Below, piece by piece: positions 49,758 to 58,781 of a stretch of 64,000 nucleotides of DNA. Origin of the DNA: an uncultured Clostridia bacterium (GTDB lineage: Bacteria; Bacillota; Clostridia; Oscillospirales; Acutalibacteraceae). The DNA lies in the NCBI GenBank assembly GCA_937892115.1, contig CALAUI010000020.1, positions 124,001-188,000 on the forward strand. The letters run 5' to 3'. Each line of letters starts with the position of its first letter. The stretch's first letter is position 1. The notes beneath the pieces are model-generated. The model saw only the letters and a program-made list of their open reading frames with translations, did no database searches and was not told the origin of the DNA. Made by a program: the position numbers and the translations under genes.

Positions 49758-51278
49758 TCAGTCTTCGTTTTCGTCTCTGATTTTTTCAATCATCTCGTCG
49801 GAGATGGTCTGTGCTTCGCCGTGCTTTACGACAAGGATGCAGAGCAGGGAAAGAATGAAGCAGGCGGGGCAGTAGTAGAACAGAGTCTTGTACGTATTTG
49901 TAATCATCGCAACGATACCGAATACGATGGGAGTTGCAATCTGCGCCGAGAATGTAGCGGTGTAATAGTAGCCGGTGAACGTGCCGACCTTGTTGATGCC
50001 GCCGATTTCAAGCACAAGGGGAAGGGTGTTTACGGTAATGAAAATCTGACCGAAGCCGCCTACGATGAGGGCAACCCAGATAAGAACGTTCATAAGAGGA
50101 ACGCTGTGAAGTACGTCCTGAGCGAAGATGTATGAGCCGAATGCCGCAAGGTAAACGATGAGGCCGAGGATGATGGTCTTCTTACGGCCGAGATGCTTGC
50201 CGAGCCAGCCGGCGGGGATTGCGCCTACTGCGACTGCTGCACCCAGAGCGGTAGCCATGAGGGTTGCTTCGGATGCGGTCTTGTGAAGGATTTCATCAGC
50301 GAAAAGTGCAAAGAAGGTGGTAACTGCGTTCGTACCGCAGAAGAGGAAGAACAGACAGCCCATCATGAAGATAAGACTCTTGCGCTCCGCACCGGAAAGC
50401 TTCTCTGCCTTGAGAGCTTCCTTCTCTGCCTTTGCGGCTTCTTTTTCCGCCTTTGCCTTTGCCGCTTCGTCAGCTGCCTGAGCTGCTTCGGAAACTGCCT
50501 TGAGTCTGCTGTCGGGCTCTTTGACGGTGAAGTAAACGACCAGCGTGCAGATAATCATTACGACTGCACCCAGGAGGAATACGTACGGGAAGGTGTTCAG
50601 CTCGTCAAAAGCATCACTCTTTTTATCAATGCCGGTAACAAGGCAGTAAACCGCGGTCACTATCGTACCCGCAACCATACCTACTACGCTGCCTACGCCG
50701 CCTACGAGGTTGATGATCGCATTACCCTCGGAACGAAGCTCGTTGGGGCAAAGGTCGGGCATAAGCGCAACGCAGGGGGCTCTCCAGAGGGACATGATGA
50801 ATACGTAAAGGATGATGCATACCATCGTGAGGGGGAGAGAACCGGTTTTGATTGCGATAACGGGGATAAGAGCAAAGAAGAGGGCTGAAGCGGGAGCACC
50901 GAAAACGATGTAGGGCTTACGCTTACCCATCTTTGAATGAGTTCTGTCGGAAATCTTGCCGAAGGTGGGCTGGAAGATAACACCGAAGATGTTATCAAAG
51001 GTCATGATTATACCGATGAAAAGGGGAACGAGGCCGAGAGCGGCTACGTCATCGCCCTGAGTCGCGGAAAATTTAACCAGGAAGGGAAGCTTCTCGGAAA
51101 GCACACTGCTCCAGTGGGTAATCGTGGGATTTGCCTGAAGAAGTCTGTTGAGAATCTTGGTTACGAAGGGGTCGTAAATCGCCCATGCGATTGAGGAAGC
51201 CAGGAAAGCAAAACCCGTAAGTATGGTGTGGGGATAATGAAGCTTGCCGTCCGGCTTTGCACAGAATTTAGTGTTCAT
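49758..51278 (-). CDS. MFS transporter (SLC45/GPH-like)
   Basis: 506-residue, 12-helix major facilitator with the F-D-N-I-F-G-V-I-F-Q-P and G-K-I-S-D-R-T motifs of sugar-type carriers. Between helices 6 and 7 lies a charged Ala/Lys/Glu-rich loop (about 270-310) predicted to form a long helix. AAGGAG precedes the ATG at 51278. It has its own promoter and terminator. A sugar substrate is likely from the xylose-type genes downstream, but the specificity is not readable. Confidence 0.88.
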   Translation of the reverse strand: MNTKFCAKPDGKLHYPHTILTGFAFLASSIAWAIYDPFVTKILNRLLQANPTITHWSSVLSEKLPFLVKFSATQGDDVAALGLVPLFIGIIMTFDNIFGVIFQPTFGKISDRTHSKMGKRKPYIVFGAPASALFFALIPVIAIKTGSLPLTMVCIILYVFIMSLWRAPCVALMPDLCPNELRSEGNAIINLVGGVGSVVGMVAGTIVTAVYCLVTGIDKKSDAFDELNTFPYVFLLGAVVMIICTLVVYFTVKEPDSRLKAVSEAAQAADEAAKAKAEKEAAKAEKEALKAEKLSGAERKSLIFMMGCLFFLFCGTNAVTTFFALFADEILHKTASEATLMATALGAAVAVGAIPAGWLGKHLGRKKTIILGLIVYLAAFGSYIFAQDVLHSVPLMNVLIWVALIVGGFGQIFITVNTLPLVLEIGGINKVGTFTGYYYTATFSAQIATPIVFGIVAMITNTYKTLFYYCPACFILSLLCILVVKHGEAQTISDEMIEKIRDENED

Positions 51279-51324
51279 ATTATTTCTCCTTAGATTGCGG
51301 CGCACATTCGCCGAGTGTAAAGAT

Positions 51325-51353
51325 ATTATATCATCCCTTATATAATTTTTGAA
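51325..51353 (-). promoter_or_regulatory. Promoter of the MFS gene
   Basis: Minus-strand -35 TTCAAA (51348-51353), 17-bp spacer, -10 TATAAT (51325-51330). An inverted repeat CGGCG-N6-CGCCG (51298-51313) lies in the leader and may be an operator or a hairpin. Confidence 0.6.
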
Positions 51354-51465
51354 TACTACAATATAAACTAAAAAAGGGGATATTTTTTATACAACTTGTC
51401 TAATCAAAAATGCGTGAGTTTGTGATATAATCCCTTGCATAGATTCGGATAAAGGAGGACTGATT

Positions 51466-52014
51466 ATGGACCTTACCGAAAAAACAGTAAATAAAAACTA
51501 TGTGTTCAACGGCAGGATAATCAACGTCAGATGTGACGATGCTCTGCTTCCCGACGGCAAGCCGTGTACGAGGGAAGTGGTTGAGCATCCCGGCGGAGTC
51601 TGTCTTGCACCTATAACCGGTGACGGAGAGCTTATTTTCGTCAGACAGTACCGCTATCCCTATTCCGAGGTGGTGCTGGAGCTTCCCGCAGGCAAGCTTG
51701 AAAAGGGAGAGGACCCCTTTGAGGCGGGCAGGAGAGAGCTGGAGGAGGAAACCGGCTTTACGGCGGATAACTATTACGACTGCGGAAAGTTCTATCCTAC
51801 ACCTGGCTACTGCGGAGAGATAATCCATTTTTACGCCGCCTGGAATCTCAACGCCACTCAGATGCATCCCGATGAGGACGAATTCCTTGAGGTTGAGAAA
51901 ATTCCCGTTGAAAAAGCGGTTGAAATGGTACTTAATAATGAAATCCGTGACGGTAAGACGCAGGCGTTTGTTCTCAAGGCCGCCGCTCTTATCGGGAAAG
52001 GAATAATCGGATGA
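51466..52014 (+). CDS. Nudix hydrolase (ADP-ribose pyrophosphatase type)
   Basis: 182-residue Nudix protein. The box G-K-L-E-K-G-E-x7-R-E-L-E-E-E-T-G-F near residue 78 is complete. The preceding Q-Y-R-Y-P and L-E-L-P-A-G motifs fit the ADP-ribose pyrophosphatase (NudF) group. AAGGAGG precedes the ATG, and an extended -10 TATAAT (51426-51431) lies upstream. It overlaps maf by 4 nt; both genes clean up or degrade nucleotides. Confidence 0.9.
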   Translation: MDLTEKTVNKNYVFNGRIINVRCDDALLPDGKPCTREVVEHPGGVCLAPITGDGELIFVRQYRYPYSEVVLELPAGKLEKGEDPFEAGRRELEEETGFTADNYYDCGKFYPTPGYCGEIIHFYAAWNLNATQMHPDEDEFLEVEKIPVEKAVEMVLNNEIRDGKTQAFVLKAAALIGKGIIG

Positions 52015-52574
52015 AAAAGATAATTCTCGCATCGTCATCACCCAGACGCAGGGAGCTTCTTGCCAATGCGGAGCTGAAATTTGACGTATGCATCAAAAAT
52101 GTTGACGAAACACCTCCCGAGGGACTTGCTCCCGCGGAAGCCGTGGAATATATCGCAAAGAAAAAGGCACTTGCCATTTCCGCCATTGCGGAGGATGCGA
52201 TCGTAATCGGTGCGGATACCGTGGTCGTTCTTGACGGCAAGGTAATGGGCAAGCCCAAGGATAAGGAACACGCCTGTCAGATGCTTTCCGCACTTTCGGG
52301 AAAGGAACACGAGGTCATCACGGGTGTCTGCCTTGCATACGACGGCAAAGAGGAGACCTTCCACTGTGTCAGCAAGGTCAGATTCTGGGACCTTTCGGAC
52401 GAAGAAATCAAGCACTACGTTACGGGCGGTGAGCCCATGGATAAGGCGGGAGCATACGGCATCCAGGGTAAGGGCAGTGTCCTTGTTGAGAGCATAGAGG
52501 GCGATTACTTCAATATAGTCGGATTACCCGTTTCAAGGGTAGTACGTGAAATCCGCAGAATTCAGAAAAAGTGA
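52011..52574 (+). CDS. maf: Maf-family nucleoside triphosphate pyrophosphatase
   Basis: 187-residue house-cleaning pyrophosphatase acting on noncanonical or uridine/thymidine triphosphates. L-A-S-S-S-P-R-R-R-E-L-L at residue 5, G-A-D-T-V-V-V-L near 67 with the catalytic Asp, and G-K-P-K-D near 80. Normal length. It overlaps the Nudix gene (ATGA) and is followed 9 nt later by the Xaa-Pro peptidase gene. Confidence 0.93.
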   Translation: MKKIILASSSPRRRELLANAELKFDVCIKNVDETPPEGLAPAEAVEYIAKKKALAISAIAEDAIVIGADTVVVLDGKVMGKPKDKEHACQMLSALSGKEHEVITGVCLAYDGKEETFHCVSKVRFWDLSDEEIKHYVTGGEPMDKAGAYGIQGKGSVLVESIEGDYFNIVGLPVSRVVREIRRIQKK

Positions 52575-52583
52575 GGGTAATTT

Positions 52584-53642
52584 ATGTCGCTTGAGGAACT
52601 GAAATCAACCCTCGGAAACGGGGAAGCGTATCTCATTACCTCCAATCCGGATATCCGCTATCTGACGGACTTCTGTCTCGACGACGGATACCTTCTGGTA
52701 ACGAAGGAAAAAAGCATAATGCTGGCGGATTCGAGATACTGCGAGGCGGCAGGTCAGAAGGCAAGGGACTGCGATGAAATCATACTGCTCAGAAGAGCGG
52801 GTGAACAGCTGAACGGACTGCTGTCAAAGCTTTGCGTATCAACGGTTTACGCCGAAAGTGCAAACCTTTCCGTAGCGGATTTCAATCGCATTGAAAATAT
52901 GCTTGAGGCATCGGTTTTTTCAAAGAAAACAGACGCGGAAATCTCTGCTCTCAGACGTTGCAAAAAAGAGTATGAAAAGCAGAGGATTATCGCCGCACAG
53001 AGGATTGCCGAGGGTGCGTTTGACCACATTCTGACCTTCATAAAACCCGGTGTTTCCGAGAAGGATATACGGCTTGAGCTTGAGTATTTCATGCTGAAAA
53101 ACGGGGCGGATGATTTATCGTTTTCCACCATCGCAATCAGCGGAGAAAACACCTCAAAGCCCCACGGAGTGCCCACGGAAAAGAAGGTAAAAAGCGGAGA
53201 ATTCGTTACCATGGATTACGGTGCGGTCGTAGACGGATATCACAGCGATATGACCAGGACTGTTGCCGTGGGAAGCGTTACGGATAAGATGGCAAAGGTC
53301 TATGAAACCGTGCTGAAGGCACAGCTTGCCTGCCTTGACGTGCTCGGACCGGGTGTGCCCTGCAAAACGGCAGATGCCGCCGCAAGGGACGTTATTTCCG
53401 CCGCCGGCTACGGTGACTGCTTCGGTCACGGAACGGGACACGGTGTAGGCATAGATATCCACGAGGGTCCCTCCGTAAGTCCGCGCAGCGAAGAGGTGCT
53501 TCAGCCGGGTGACGTGGTAACTGACGAGCCGGGAATCTACATCCCGGGTGAGTTCGGTGTGCGTATTGAGGATATGGCGTTTATCACCGATACCGGTTAC
53601 GAAAACCTCACAAATTGCGAAAAATCCCTCATTGTGTTGTGA
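52584..53642 (+). CDS. Xaa-Pro aminopeptidase (M24B)
   Basis: 352-residue metallopeptidase removing N-terminal residues before proline. Creatinase-like N-domain (1-120), then the pita-bread domain with metal ligands in M-D-Y-G-A-V-V-D-G-Y-H-S-D, the H of F-G-H-G-T-G-H-G-V-G-I-D-I-H, the Glu of D-E-P-G-I-Y, and the Glu of R-I-E-D. Lacks a signal peptide, so cytosolic. It directly precedes efp, which is the usual order in Bacillota. Confidence 0.93.
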   Translation: MSLEELKSTLGNGEAYLITSNPDIRYLTDFCLDDGYLLVTKEKSIMLADSRYCEAAGQKARDCDEIILLRRAGEQLNGLLSKLCVSTVYAESANLSVADFNRIENMLEASVFSKKTDAEISALRRCKKEYEKQRIIAAQRIAEGAFDHILTFIKPGVSEKDIRLELEYFMLKNGADDLSFSTIAISGENTSKPHGVPTEKKVKSGEFVTMDYGAVVDGYHSDMTRTVAVGSVTDKMAKVYETVLKAQLACLDVLGPGVPCKTADAAARDVISAAGYGDCFGHGTGHGVGIDIHEGPSVSPRSEEVLQPGDVVTDEPGIYIPGEFGVRIEDMAFITDTGYENLTNCEKSLIVL

Positions 53643-53659
53643 CATAATGAAAAAAACAC

Positions 53660-53688
53660 TTGAAAAACGGCAGAATATAGTATAGAAT
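53660..53688 (+). promoter_or_regulatory. Promoter of efp
   Basis: -35 TTGAAA (53660-53665), 17-bp spacer, -10 TAGAAT (53683-53688), in the 87-nt gap before efp. Confidence 0.65.
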
Positions 53689-53729
53689 ACTTGTGTTAAT
53701 CACTTAATTCAAACTAAGGAGACAAAATT

Positions 53730-54287
53730 ATGGTATCAGCAGGCGATTTTAGAAACGGCGTTACCTTCGAAATGGAAGGTCAGGTTTATCAGATTATCGA
53801 ATTCCAGCACGTTAAACCCGGCAAAGGTGCAGCTTTTGTAAGAACCAAGATTAAAAACGTTATCGGCGGCGCAGTAGTTGAGCGTACTTTCAACCCCACC
53901 GACAAGTTCCCCACCGCATACATTGAGCGCAAGGAAATGGAATATTCATACAACGACGGCGATCTTTACTATTTCATGGATCCCGAAACTTATGACATGG
54001 CTCCCATCGGTGCAGACACTCTTCCCGACAACTTCAAGTTCGTCAAGGAAAACACCGTTTGCCGTATCCTTTCCTACAAGGGCAACGTTTTCGGTATTGA
54101 GCCCCCCACGTCCGTAACTCTTCAGGTTACACAGACCGATCCCGGCTTTGCAGGCAACACAGCTACCAACGCTACCAAGCCCGCTACTCTTGAAACCGGC
54201 GCAGAGGTTAAGGTTCCCCTTTTCATCGACGAAGGCGAAATGATCGTTATCGACACCAGAACAGGCGAATATCTTTCCAGAGCATAA
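53730..54287 (+). CDS. efp: Elongation factor P
   Basis: 185-residue translation factor relieving stalls at polyproline. The loop H-V-K-P-G-K-G-A-A-F-V-R near residue 28 carries the conserved Lys at the tip; three beta-barrel domains follow, ending in V-P-L-F-I-D-E-G-E-M-I-V-I-D-T-R-T-G-E-Y. No EpmA/YmfI-type modification gene is in the window. AAGGAG precedes the ATG. Confidence 0.97.
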   Translation: MVSAGDFRNGVTFEMEGQVYQIIEFQHVKPGKGAAFVRTKIKNVIGGAVVERTFNPTDKFPTAYIERKEMEYSYNDGDLYYFMDPETYDMAPIGADTLPDNFKFVKENTVCRILSYKGNVFGIEPPTSVTLQVTQTDPGFAGNTATNATKPATLETGAEVKVPLFIDEGEMIVIDTRTGEYLSRA

Positions 54288-54321
54288 GCTCTTAACGGAA
54301 TTTTTTAAGGAGGAAATAACT

Positions 54322-54750
54322 ATGTCAATGACAGAAAAGGTTGCTTACCTTAAAGGCCTTGCAGACGGCATCAAGCTCGACGAGAGCAAGGATACCGATA
54401 AGCTTCTCAAGGCAATTATCAATACTCTCGGCGAAATCGCTGCAGAGGTTGACGATCTTGACGATGACCTCGACGTATTTGCAGAGCAGCTCGACGCTGT
54501 TGACGAGGACCTTGCAGACCTCGAAGCATATATTGACGGCGAAGACGATTACGATGACTGTGATTGCTGCTGTGACGACTGCGATGACGAAGAAGAATTC
54601 TACGACGTTGAATGTCCCGAATGCGGCGAAGTTATCTGCATAGATGACGAAATCCTCGACGAGGGTAAGCTTGAATGCCCCAACTGCGGCACTCTCCTTG
54701 AGTTCGATTGCGAATGCGATTGTGACGATTGTGACTGCTGCGAAGAATAA
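54322..54750 (+). CDS. CD1247-type Cys/Asp-rich protein, unknown function
   Basis: 142-residue acidic protein. The N-terminal helix region (M-T-E-K-V-A-Y-L-K-G-L-A-D-G) matches the CD1247 N-terminal domain of Clostridia. Then come runs of Asp, a C-D-C-C-C-D-D-C segment near residue 77, a C-P-E-C-G ... C-P-N-C-G zinc ribbon (about 95-125), and a C-E-C-D-C-D-D-C-D-C-C end. The many Cys and Asp suggest metal binding; function unknown. It follows efp closely and ends in a strong terminator. Confidence 0.85.
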   Translation: MSMTEKVAYLKGLADGIKLDESKDTDKLLKAIINTLGEIAAEVDDLDDDLDVFAEQLDAVDEDLADLEAYIDGEDDYDDCDCCCDDCDDEEEFYDVECPECGEVICIDDEILDEGKLECPNCGTLLEFDCECDCDDCDCCEE

Positions 54751-54765
54751 GAAGCAATAAAAATG

Positions 54766-54799
54766 CCCGGATTCATCTGAATCCGGGTTTTTTCTTTTT
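54766..54799 (+). terminator. Terminator of efp/CD1247 unit
   Basis: 10-bp perfect stem CCCGGATTCA (54766-54775) / TGAATCCGGG (54778-54787), then TTTTTTCTTTTT. Confidence 0.9.
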
Positions 54800-54803
54800 G
54801 CCG

Positions 54804-55367
54804 TTACTGTTTTATTTTTTTGTTCCGGAATTCGTAGTATTCCCGCTCAACCTTTTCGCCTATGTTTTCGCAGATGAAATCCACTATCTGCTCCACGCTT
54901 TCGTTCATACCCGATTCAAGCCAGATTCTGAAAACCGAGGTGATGGCGCCTATATAGAAGCCGGTGGCATATCCCGTGCGTGTGTCGGTTTTGATAATCG
55001 GGAAAAGACCGCTGAAAATATCGGTCATGACTCTCATGGAATCGTTGATAAGATTCGCTTTGATAATGGCTTTAATGAGAATGACGTTATCCGAAAAGAA
55101 ATTGCCCGCCATCATCAGTATATCCCTGAGCGTATGCTCGCGGCTGAGTATGTATTCGGCAAAGACGGAGCCCTCGTCCGCAAGATAGCTGACGATTATC
55201 TCGTCCTTGCTCTTGTAGTGACGGTAATACGCCATGCGCGAAACACCCGCTTTTTCCGTGATATCGGTGATGGTGATGTCGTCATAATCCTTTTCTTCCG
55301 ACAGCAGAAGCAGAGCGGTGGTGATGCATTCTCTTGTAAGCCGTGAAGTTTCGTTTCTCTTTTTCAT
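54804..55367 (-). CDS. TetR-family transcriptional regulator
   Basis: 187-residue repressor. N-terminal HTH with I-T-I-T-D-I-T-E-K-A-G-V-S-R-M-A-Y-Y-R-H-Y-K-S-K-D (about 35-60), then a variable ligand-binding helical domain. The ATG at 55367 begins M-K-K-R-N after a GAGGC site; the 24-codon extension is rejected. It is divergent from the MacB-like ABC transporter, and the tandem GTTACA-NN-TGTAAC sites in the gap are probably its operators. Its ligand is unknown but probably something the transporter exports or senses. Confidence 0.9.
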   Translation of the reverse strand: MKKRNETSRLTRECITTALLLLSEEKDYDDITITDITEKAGVSRMAYYRHYKSKDEIIVSYLADEGSVFAEYILSREHTLRDILMMAGNFFSDNVILIKAIIKANLINDSMRVMTDIFSGLFPIIKTDTRTGYATGFYIGAITSVFRIWLESGMNESVEQIVDFICENIGEKVEREYYEFRNKKIKQ

Positions 55368-55407
55368 TACAAATTTGCCTCGTATGTAACTTTTTGATAT
55401 AGTGTTA

Positions 55408-55436
55408 TTGAATTGTTCATAAATAAATGATAGAAT
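55408..55436 (+). promoter_or_regulatory. Promoter of the MacB-like transporter
   Basis: -35 TTGAAT (55408-55413), 17-bp spacer, -10 TAGAAT (55431-55436). The tandem operators begin 7 bp downstream of the -10. Confidence 0.7.
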
Positions 55437-55443
55437 CATCTAT

Positions 55444-55472
55444 GTTACATCTGTAACTGTTACAAATGTAAC
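55444..55472. promoter_or_regulatory. Tandem operators GTTACA-NN-TGTAAC
   Basis: Two 14-bp palindromes, GTTACATCTGTAAC (55444-55457) and GTTACAAATGTAAC (55459-55472), repeat with a 15-bp period just downstream of the transporter promoter. A lone GTAAC half-site lies at 55386-55390 near the regulator gene. Confidence 0.75.
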
Positions 55473-55520
55473 ACCGACATCGCAATTTGTCAAGAATTTT
55501 TTCCGGAAGGAAGTTTGAAT

Positions 55521-58500
55521 ATGCTTCAGTTAAAAGACATCGTTAAGGAATATCCCACCGGGGATACTACCGTAACGGCTCTTAAAGGTGTCAGTGTCAG
55601 CTTTCGCAGCTGCGAATTTGTTTCCATCCTCGGTCACTCCGGATGCGGCAAGACTACGCTCCTGAATATCATCGGCGGTCTTGATCAGTATACGTCCGGC
55701 GACCTTATCATTGAGGGTGTTTCCACAAAGGATTACAAGGACCGTGACTGGGATAATTACCGTAATCACAAGGTCGGATTTGTATTCCAGAGCTATAATC
55801 TTATCCCTCATCAGACCGTACTTGCAAATGTTGAGCTTGCCCTTACCCTTTCGGGTGTTTCAAAGGCAGAGCGTAAGCAGAGAGCAAAGGATGCTCTTGA
55901 GAAGGTGGGCCTGAGCGACCAGCTCAACAAGAAGCCCAACCAGCTTTCCGGCGGTCAGATGCAGAGAGTTGCCATCGCAAGAGCTCTTGTAAACAACCCC
56001 GAAATCCTCCTTGCCGACGAGCCCACCGGCGCTCTTGACTCAGAAACGAGCGTTCAGGTAATGGATATCCTCAGAGAAATCAGCAAGACCAAGCTTGTCG
56101 TAATGGTAACCCACAACCCCGAGCTTGCCGAGGAATATTCCACCAGAATCATCCGCCTCATTGACGGTAAGATTACCGATGATTCCAATCCCTTTGACGG
56201 TGCAGAAGAAGAGAATAAACCCGAAACGGCAGAAGAGAACACGGAAGCCGTGACGGAGAAAAAGACGGAAAAGAAGGAAAGCGCCAAGAAGCCCTCAATG
56301 TCTTTCTTCACGGCTCTTTCCCTTTCCACCAACAACCTGCTTACAAAGAAAATGCGTACCTTCCTTACCTCCTTTGCAGGCAGTATCGGTATCATAGGCA
56401 TCGCCCTTATTCTTTCGCTTTCATCGGGCTTCCAGGCGTATATTGATTCGATTCAGCAGGAAACCCTTACCTCTTATCCCATTACCATTGATAAGACCAC
56501 GACCGACTCCTCCTCCGCAATGACCGCTATGGCGGGAATGACTCCCGGCGGCACGGGCGAGGCCGACCACGAGCTGGATAAGGTTTATTCGAATACCATG
56601 CTCTCGCAGCTTGCAAATTCATTCTCGGCTGCAATCTGGAGCAACGACCTTTCCTCATTCAAGAAATTCATTGAAAGCGGAAAGAGCAATATCAAGGATT
56701 ATGCAAGCTCAATTCAGTATAAATACAGCTGCGATATGAATATCTATGCACCCGTCACAGAGGAAAAGGGCATTACTCAGGTTTATCCCAGCCCCATCCT
56801 TGAGCTGATGAGCGCATATATGGGCAATATGAATCTCGGCTCAATGGGTATTGATACCTCCACCATGGAGTCCTATGCCGAAATGTACAATTCATGGATA
56901 GAGCTTGTTGACAACGAAGAGCTCGTCAAGAAGCAGTATGACCTCATTGCAGGCAAATGGAACGATTTCAGCAATCCCAATCAGGCAGTTCTTATCATTG
57001 ATAAGCATAACGAAATCAGCTCCCTTGCAGTCCTCGGTCTCGGCCTTGCAAACGCCGATGATATGATGGAGGCAATGACAAGTCTTATGCAGGGCGGAAA
57101 GGTAAGCGAGGAATCCTTTGAGCTTGAATACGACGAAATCGTAGGCAAGAAGTTCAAGCTTATCACCGAGCCCGAATATTATGATTACGACGAAGAAACC
57201 AAGCAGTGGGTTGACAAGCACGAGGACGAGAAATTTGTTACAAAGCTTATCAACAATGCCGAAGATATTGAAATCGTAGGTATCATCCGTCCCGCAGACG
57301 ATTCCGTTATGGTCAACACGATGGGCGGTATCGGCTATACCGAGGCACTCATCGAGCACGTTGTAAACAAGACGAACGAAGCGGAAATCGTAAAACAGCA
57401 GAAGGCAAATCCCGATGTTGACGTATTCACCGGCCTTCCCTTCCCCACAGAAGAGGACGAAAAGAAGGATAAGGAAGATAAGAAGGAAGAAGCAGCCGCA
57501 AAGACAGCGGCAACCGAGGTATGGGAAACTCCCACGGTATCTGCCCTTGATTTTGACGGCAAAGCTCCCGAAGCAAGCTTCACCGCAGTACCCTCAATGC
57601 CCGACCTGAATTCCATTCCCGCCATTTCCGAATCTGAAATCTATGCAAAGATTGACGCCACAATGAGCGGAAACGAAGCGGCTCAGGCAAAACGCCTTGT
57701 TGAGCTTATGCTCAAGGACGGTCTTTCATCATCCGAAAAGTCCGAGCTTACCTCCATGCTGGGCAATATGATGTCCCAGAGCGGCATCCCCATTTCCGGC
57801 TCCCTTGCATACAGCTATCTGAGCAAGTACAGCAGAGATGACAAGCTGAAGCTTATCAGCTACTTTATGGTACAGGGCGAGGCAAACGTTCCCTCGGAAG
57901 AGCCCGAGGAGCCCGTTGAGGAAGAGCCCGAAGAGGAAGAACCCCAGCCCCTTGCAAAGAGCTATGACGAGGCAATGGATATCCTGGGTGTAGGCAGTCT
58001 TGACCAGCCCAGACAGATAAACATTTATCCCCTTGACTTTGAGTCAAAGGATATGATTTCAAATATCATTGACGAATATAACGCAAGCGACAAGAACGAC
58101 AAGAACGATATCAAGTATACGGATTATATCGCCATTCTCCTTAAATCCGTTACAAAGATCGTCAATATCATTTCATACGTTCTGATTGCATTCGTTGCAA
58201 TTTCGCTGGTTGTATCCTCAATCATGATAGGTATCATCACCTATATCTCCGTCCTTGAAAGAACGAAGGAAATCGGTATTCTCCGTGCAATCGGTGCATC
58301 CAAGAGAGATATTTCCAGAGTATTCAACGCGGAAACGATTATCGTCGGATTTGTTTCGGGCGCAATCGGTATCGGCGTAACGATGCTGTTGAATATCCCC
58401 ATCAATATGATTATCAAGCATCTCACGTCAATTCCTCACGTTGCACAGCTTCCCACGGAGGGCGCAATCGCATTGGTAGTCATCAGTATGGTGCTGACGT

Positions 58501-58571
58501 TTATTGCGGGACTTATTCCTTCGGGAATTGCATCACGCAAGGATCCGGTAGTAGCTCTCCGCACCGAATAA
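55521..58571 (+). CDS. MacB-like ABC transporter, ATPase fused to FtsX-type permease
   Basis: 1016-residue fusion. The N-terminal ATPase (1-230) has G-H-S-G-C-G-K-T-T-L, L-S-G-G-Q-M-Q-R and L-L-A-D-E-P-T-G-A-L-D. A charged linker follows (about 235-265), then one membrane helix near 290, a large extracytoplasmic region of about 570 residues with acidic low-complexity tracts (near 660 and 800), and three helices in the last 140 residues with an FtsX domain. GGAAGG precedes the ATG at 55521. Such mechanotransmission pumps act on peptides or surface lipoproteins; the substrate is unknown. Confidence 0.92.
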   Translation: MLQLKDIVKEYPTGDTTVTALKGVSVSFRSCEFVSILGHSGCGKTTLLNIIGGLDQYTSGDLIIEGVSTKDYKDRDWDNYRNHKVGFVFQSYNLIPHQTVLANVELALTLSGVSKAERKQRAKDALEKVGLSDQLNKKPNQLSGGQMQRVAIARALVNNPEILLADEPTGALDSETSVQVMDILREISKTKLVVMVTHNPELAEEYSTRIIRLIDGKITDDSNPFDGAEEENKPETAEENTEAVTEKKTEKKESAKKPSMSFFTALSLSTNNLLTKKMRTFLTSFAGSIGIIGIALILSLSSGFQAYIDSIQQETLTSYPITIDKTTTDSSSAMTAMAGMTPGGTGEADHELDKVYSNTMLSQLANSFSAAIWSNDLSSFKKFIESGKSNIKDYASSIQYKYSCDMNIYAPVTEEKGITQVYPSPILELMSAYMGNMNLGSMGIDTSTMESYAEMYNSWIELVDNEELVKKQYDLIAGKWNDFSNPNQAVLIIDKHNEISSLAVLGLGLANADDMMEAMTSLMQGGKVSEESFELEYDEIVGKKFKLITEPEYYDYDEETKQWVDKHEDEKFVTKLINNAEDIEIVGIIRPADDSVMVNTMGGIGYTEALIEHVVNKTNEAEIVKQQKANPDVDVFTGLPFPTEEDEKKDKEDKKEEAAAKTAATEVWETPTVSALDFDGKAPEASFTAVPSMPDLNSIPAISESEIYAKIDATMSGNEAAQAKRLVELMLKDGLSSSEKSELTSMLGNMMSQSGIPISGSLAYSYLSKYSRDDKLKLISYFMVQGEANVPSEEPEEPVEEEPEEEEPQPLAKSYDEAMDILGVGSLDQPRQINIYPLDFESKDMISNIIDEYNASDKNDKNDIKYTDYIAILLKSVTKIVNIISYVLIAFVAISLVVSSIMIGIITYISVLERTKEIGILRAIGASKRDISRVFNAETIIVGFVSGAIGIGVTMLLNIPINMIIKHLTSIPHVAQLPTEGAIALVVISMVLTFIAGLIPSGIASRKDPVVALRTE

Positions 58572-58581
58572 TCTACTATAA

Positions 58582-58770
58582 CGCTTGATTATTTTGAGGA
58601 AGAACAAACCAAACAAGAAATAGTTGTTTTTATGCAGGCACTTATCAGAAGGTAAGTGCCTGCATTTATTATGGAAATTATAGTGTTTGGTTTTAAGCCG
58701 TTTTACTCATTCCCCGTACAGAAGTACTGTGTTCATTCGTAAAACGACTTTCTTCACTCAAACTAATCTT
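58582..58770 (+). repeat. Dispersed structured element, copy E (complete)
   Basis: Starts 10 nt after the transporter stop in the 449-nt convergent gap. P1: TTTGAG (58593-58598) with CTCAAA (58757-58762) and GAAGA (58599-58603) with TCTTC (58751-58755). P2: AAACCAAACA (58606-58615) with TGTTTGGTTT (58684-58693). P3: 15 bp, 58632-58646 with 58651-58665, one G-U. P4: 12 bp, 58695-58706 with 58739-58750, one mismatch. The pyrimidine stretch again ends CCCCGTA (58718). P1, P2 and P3 keep their pairing with different bases from copies A and C. Confidence 0.78.
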
Positions 58771-58781
58771 CGCTTTGCTAC

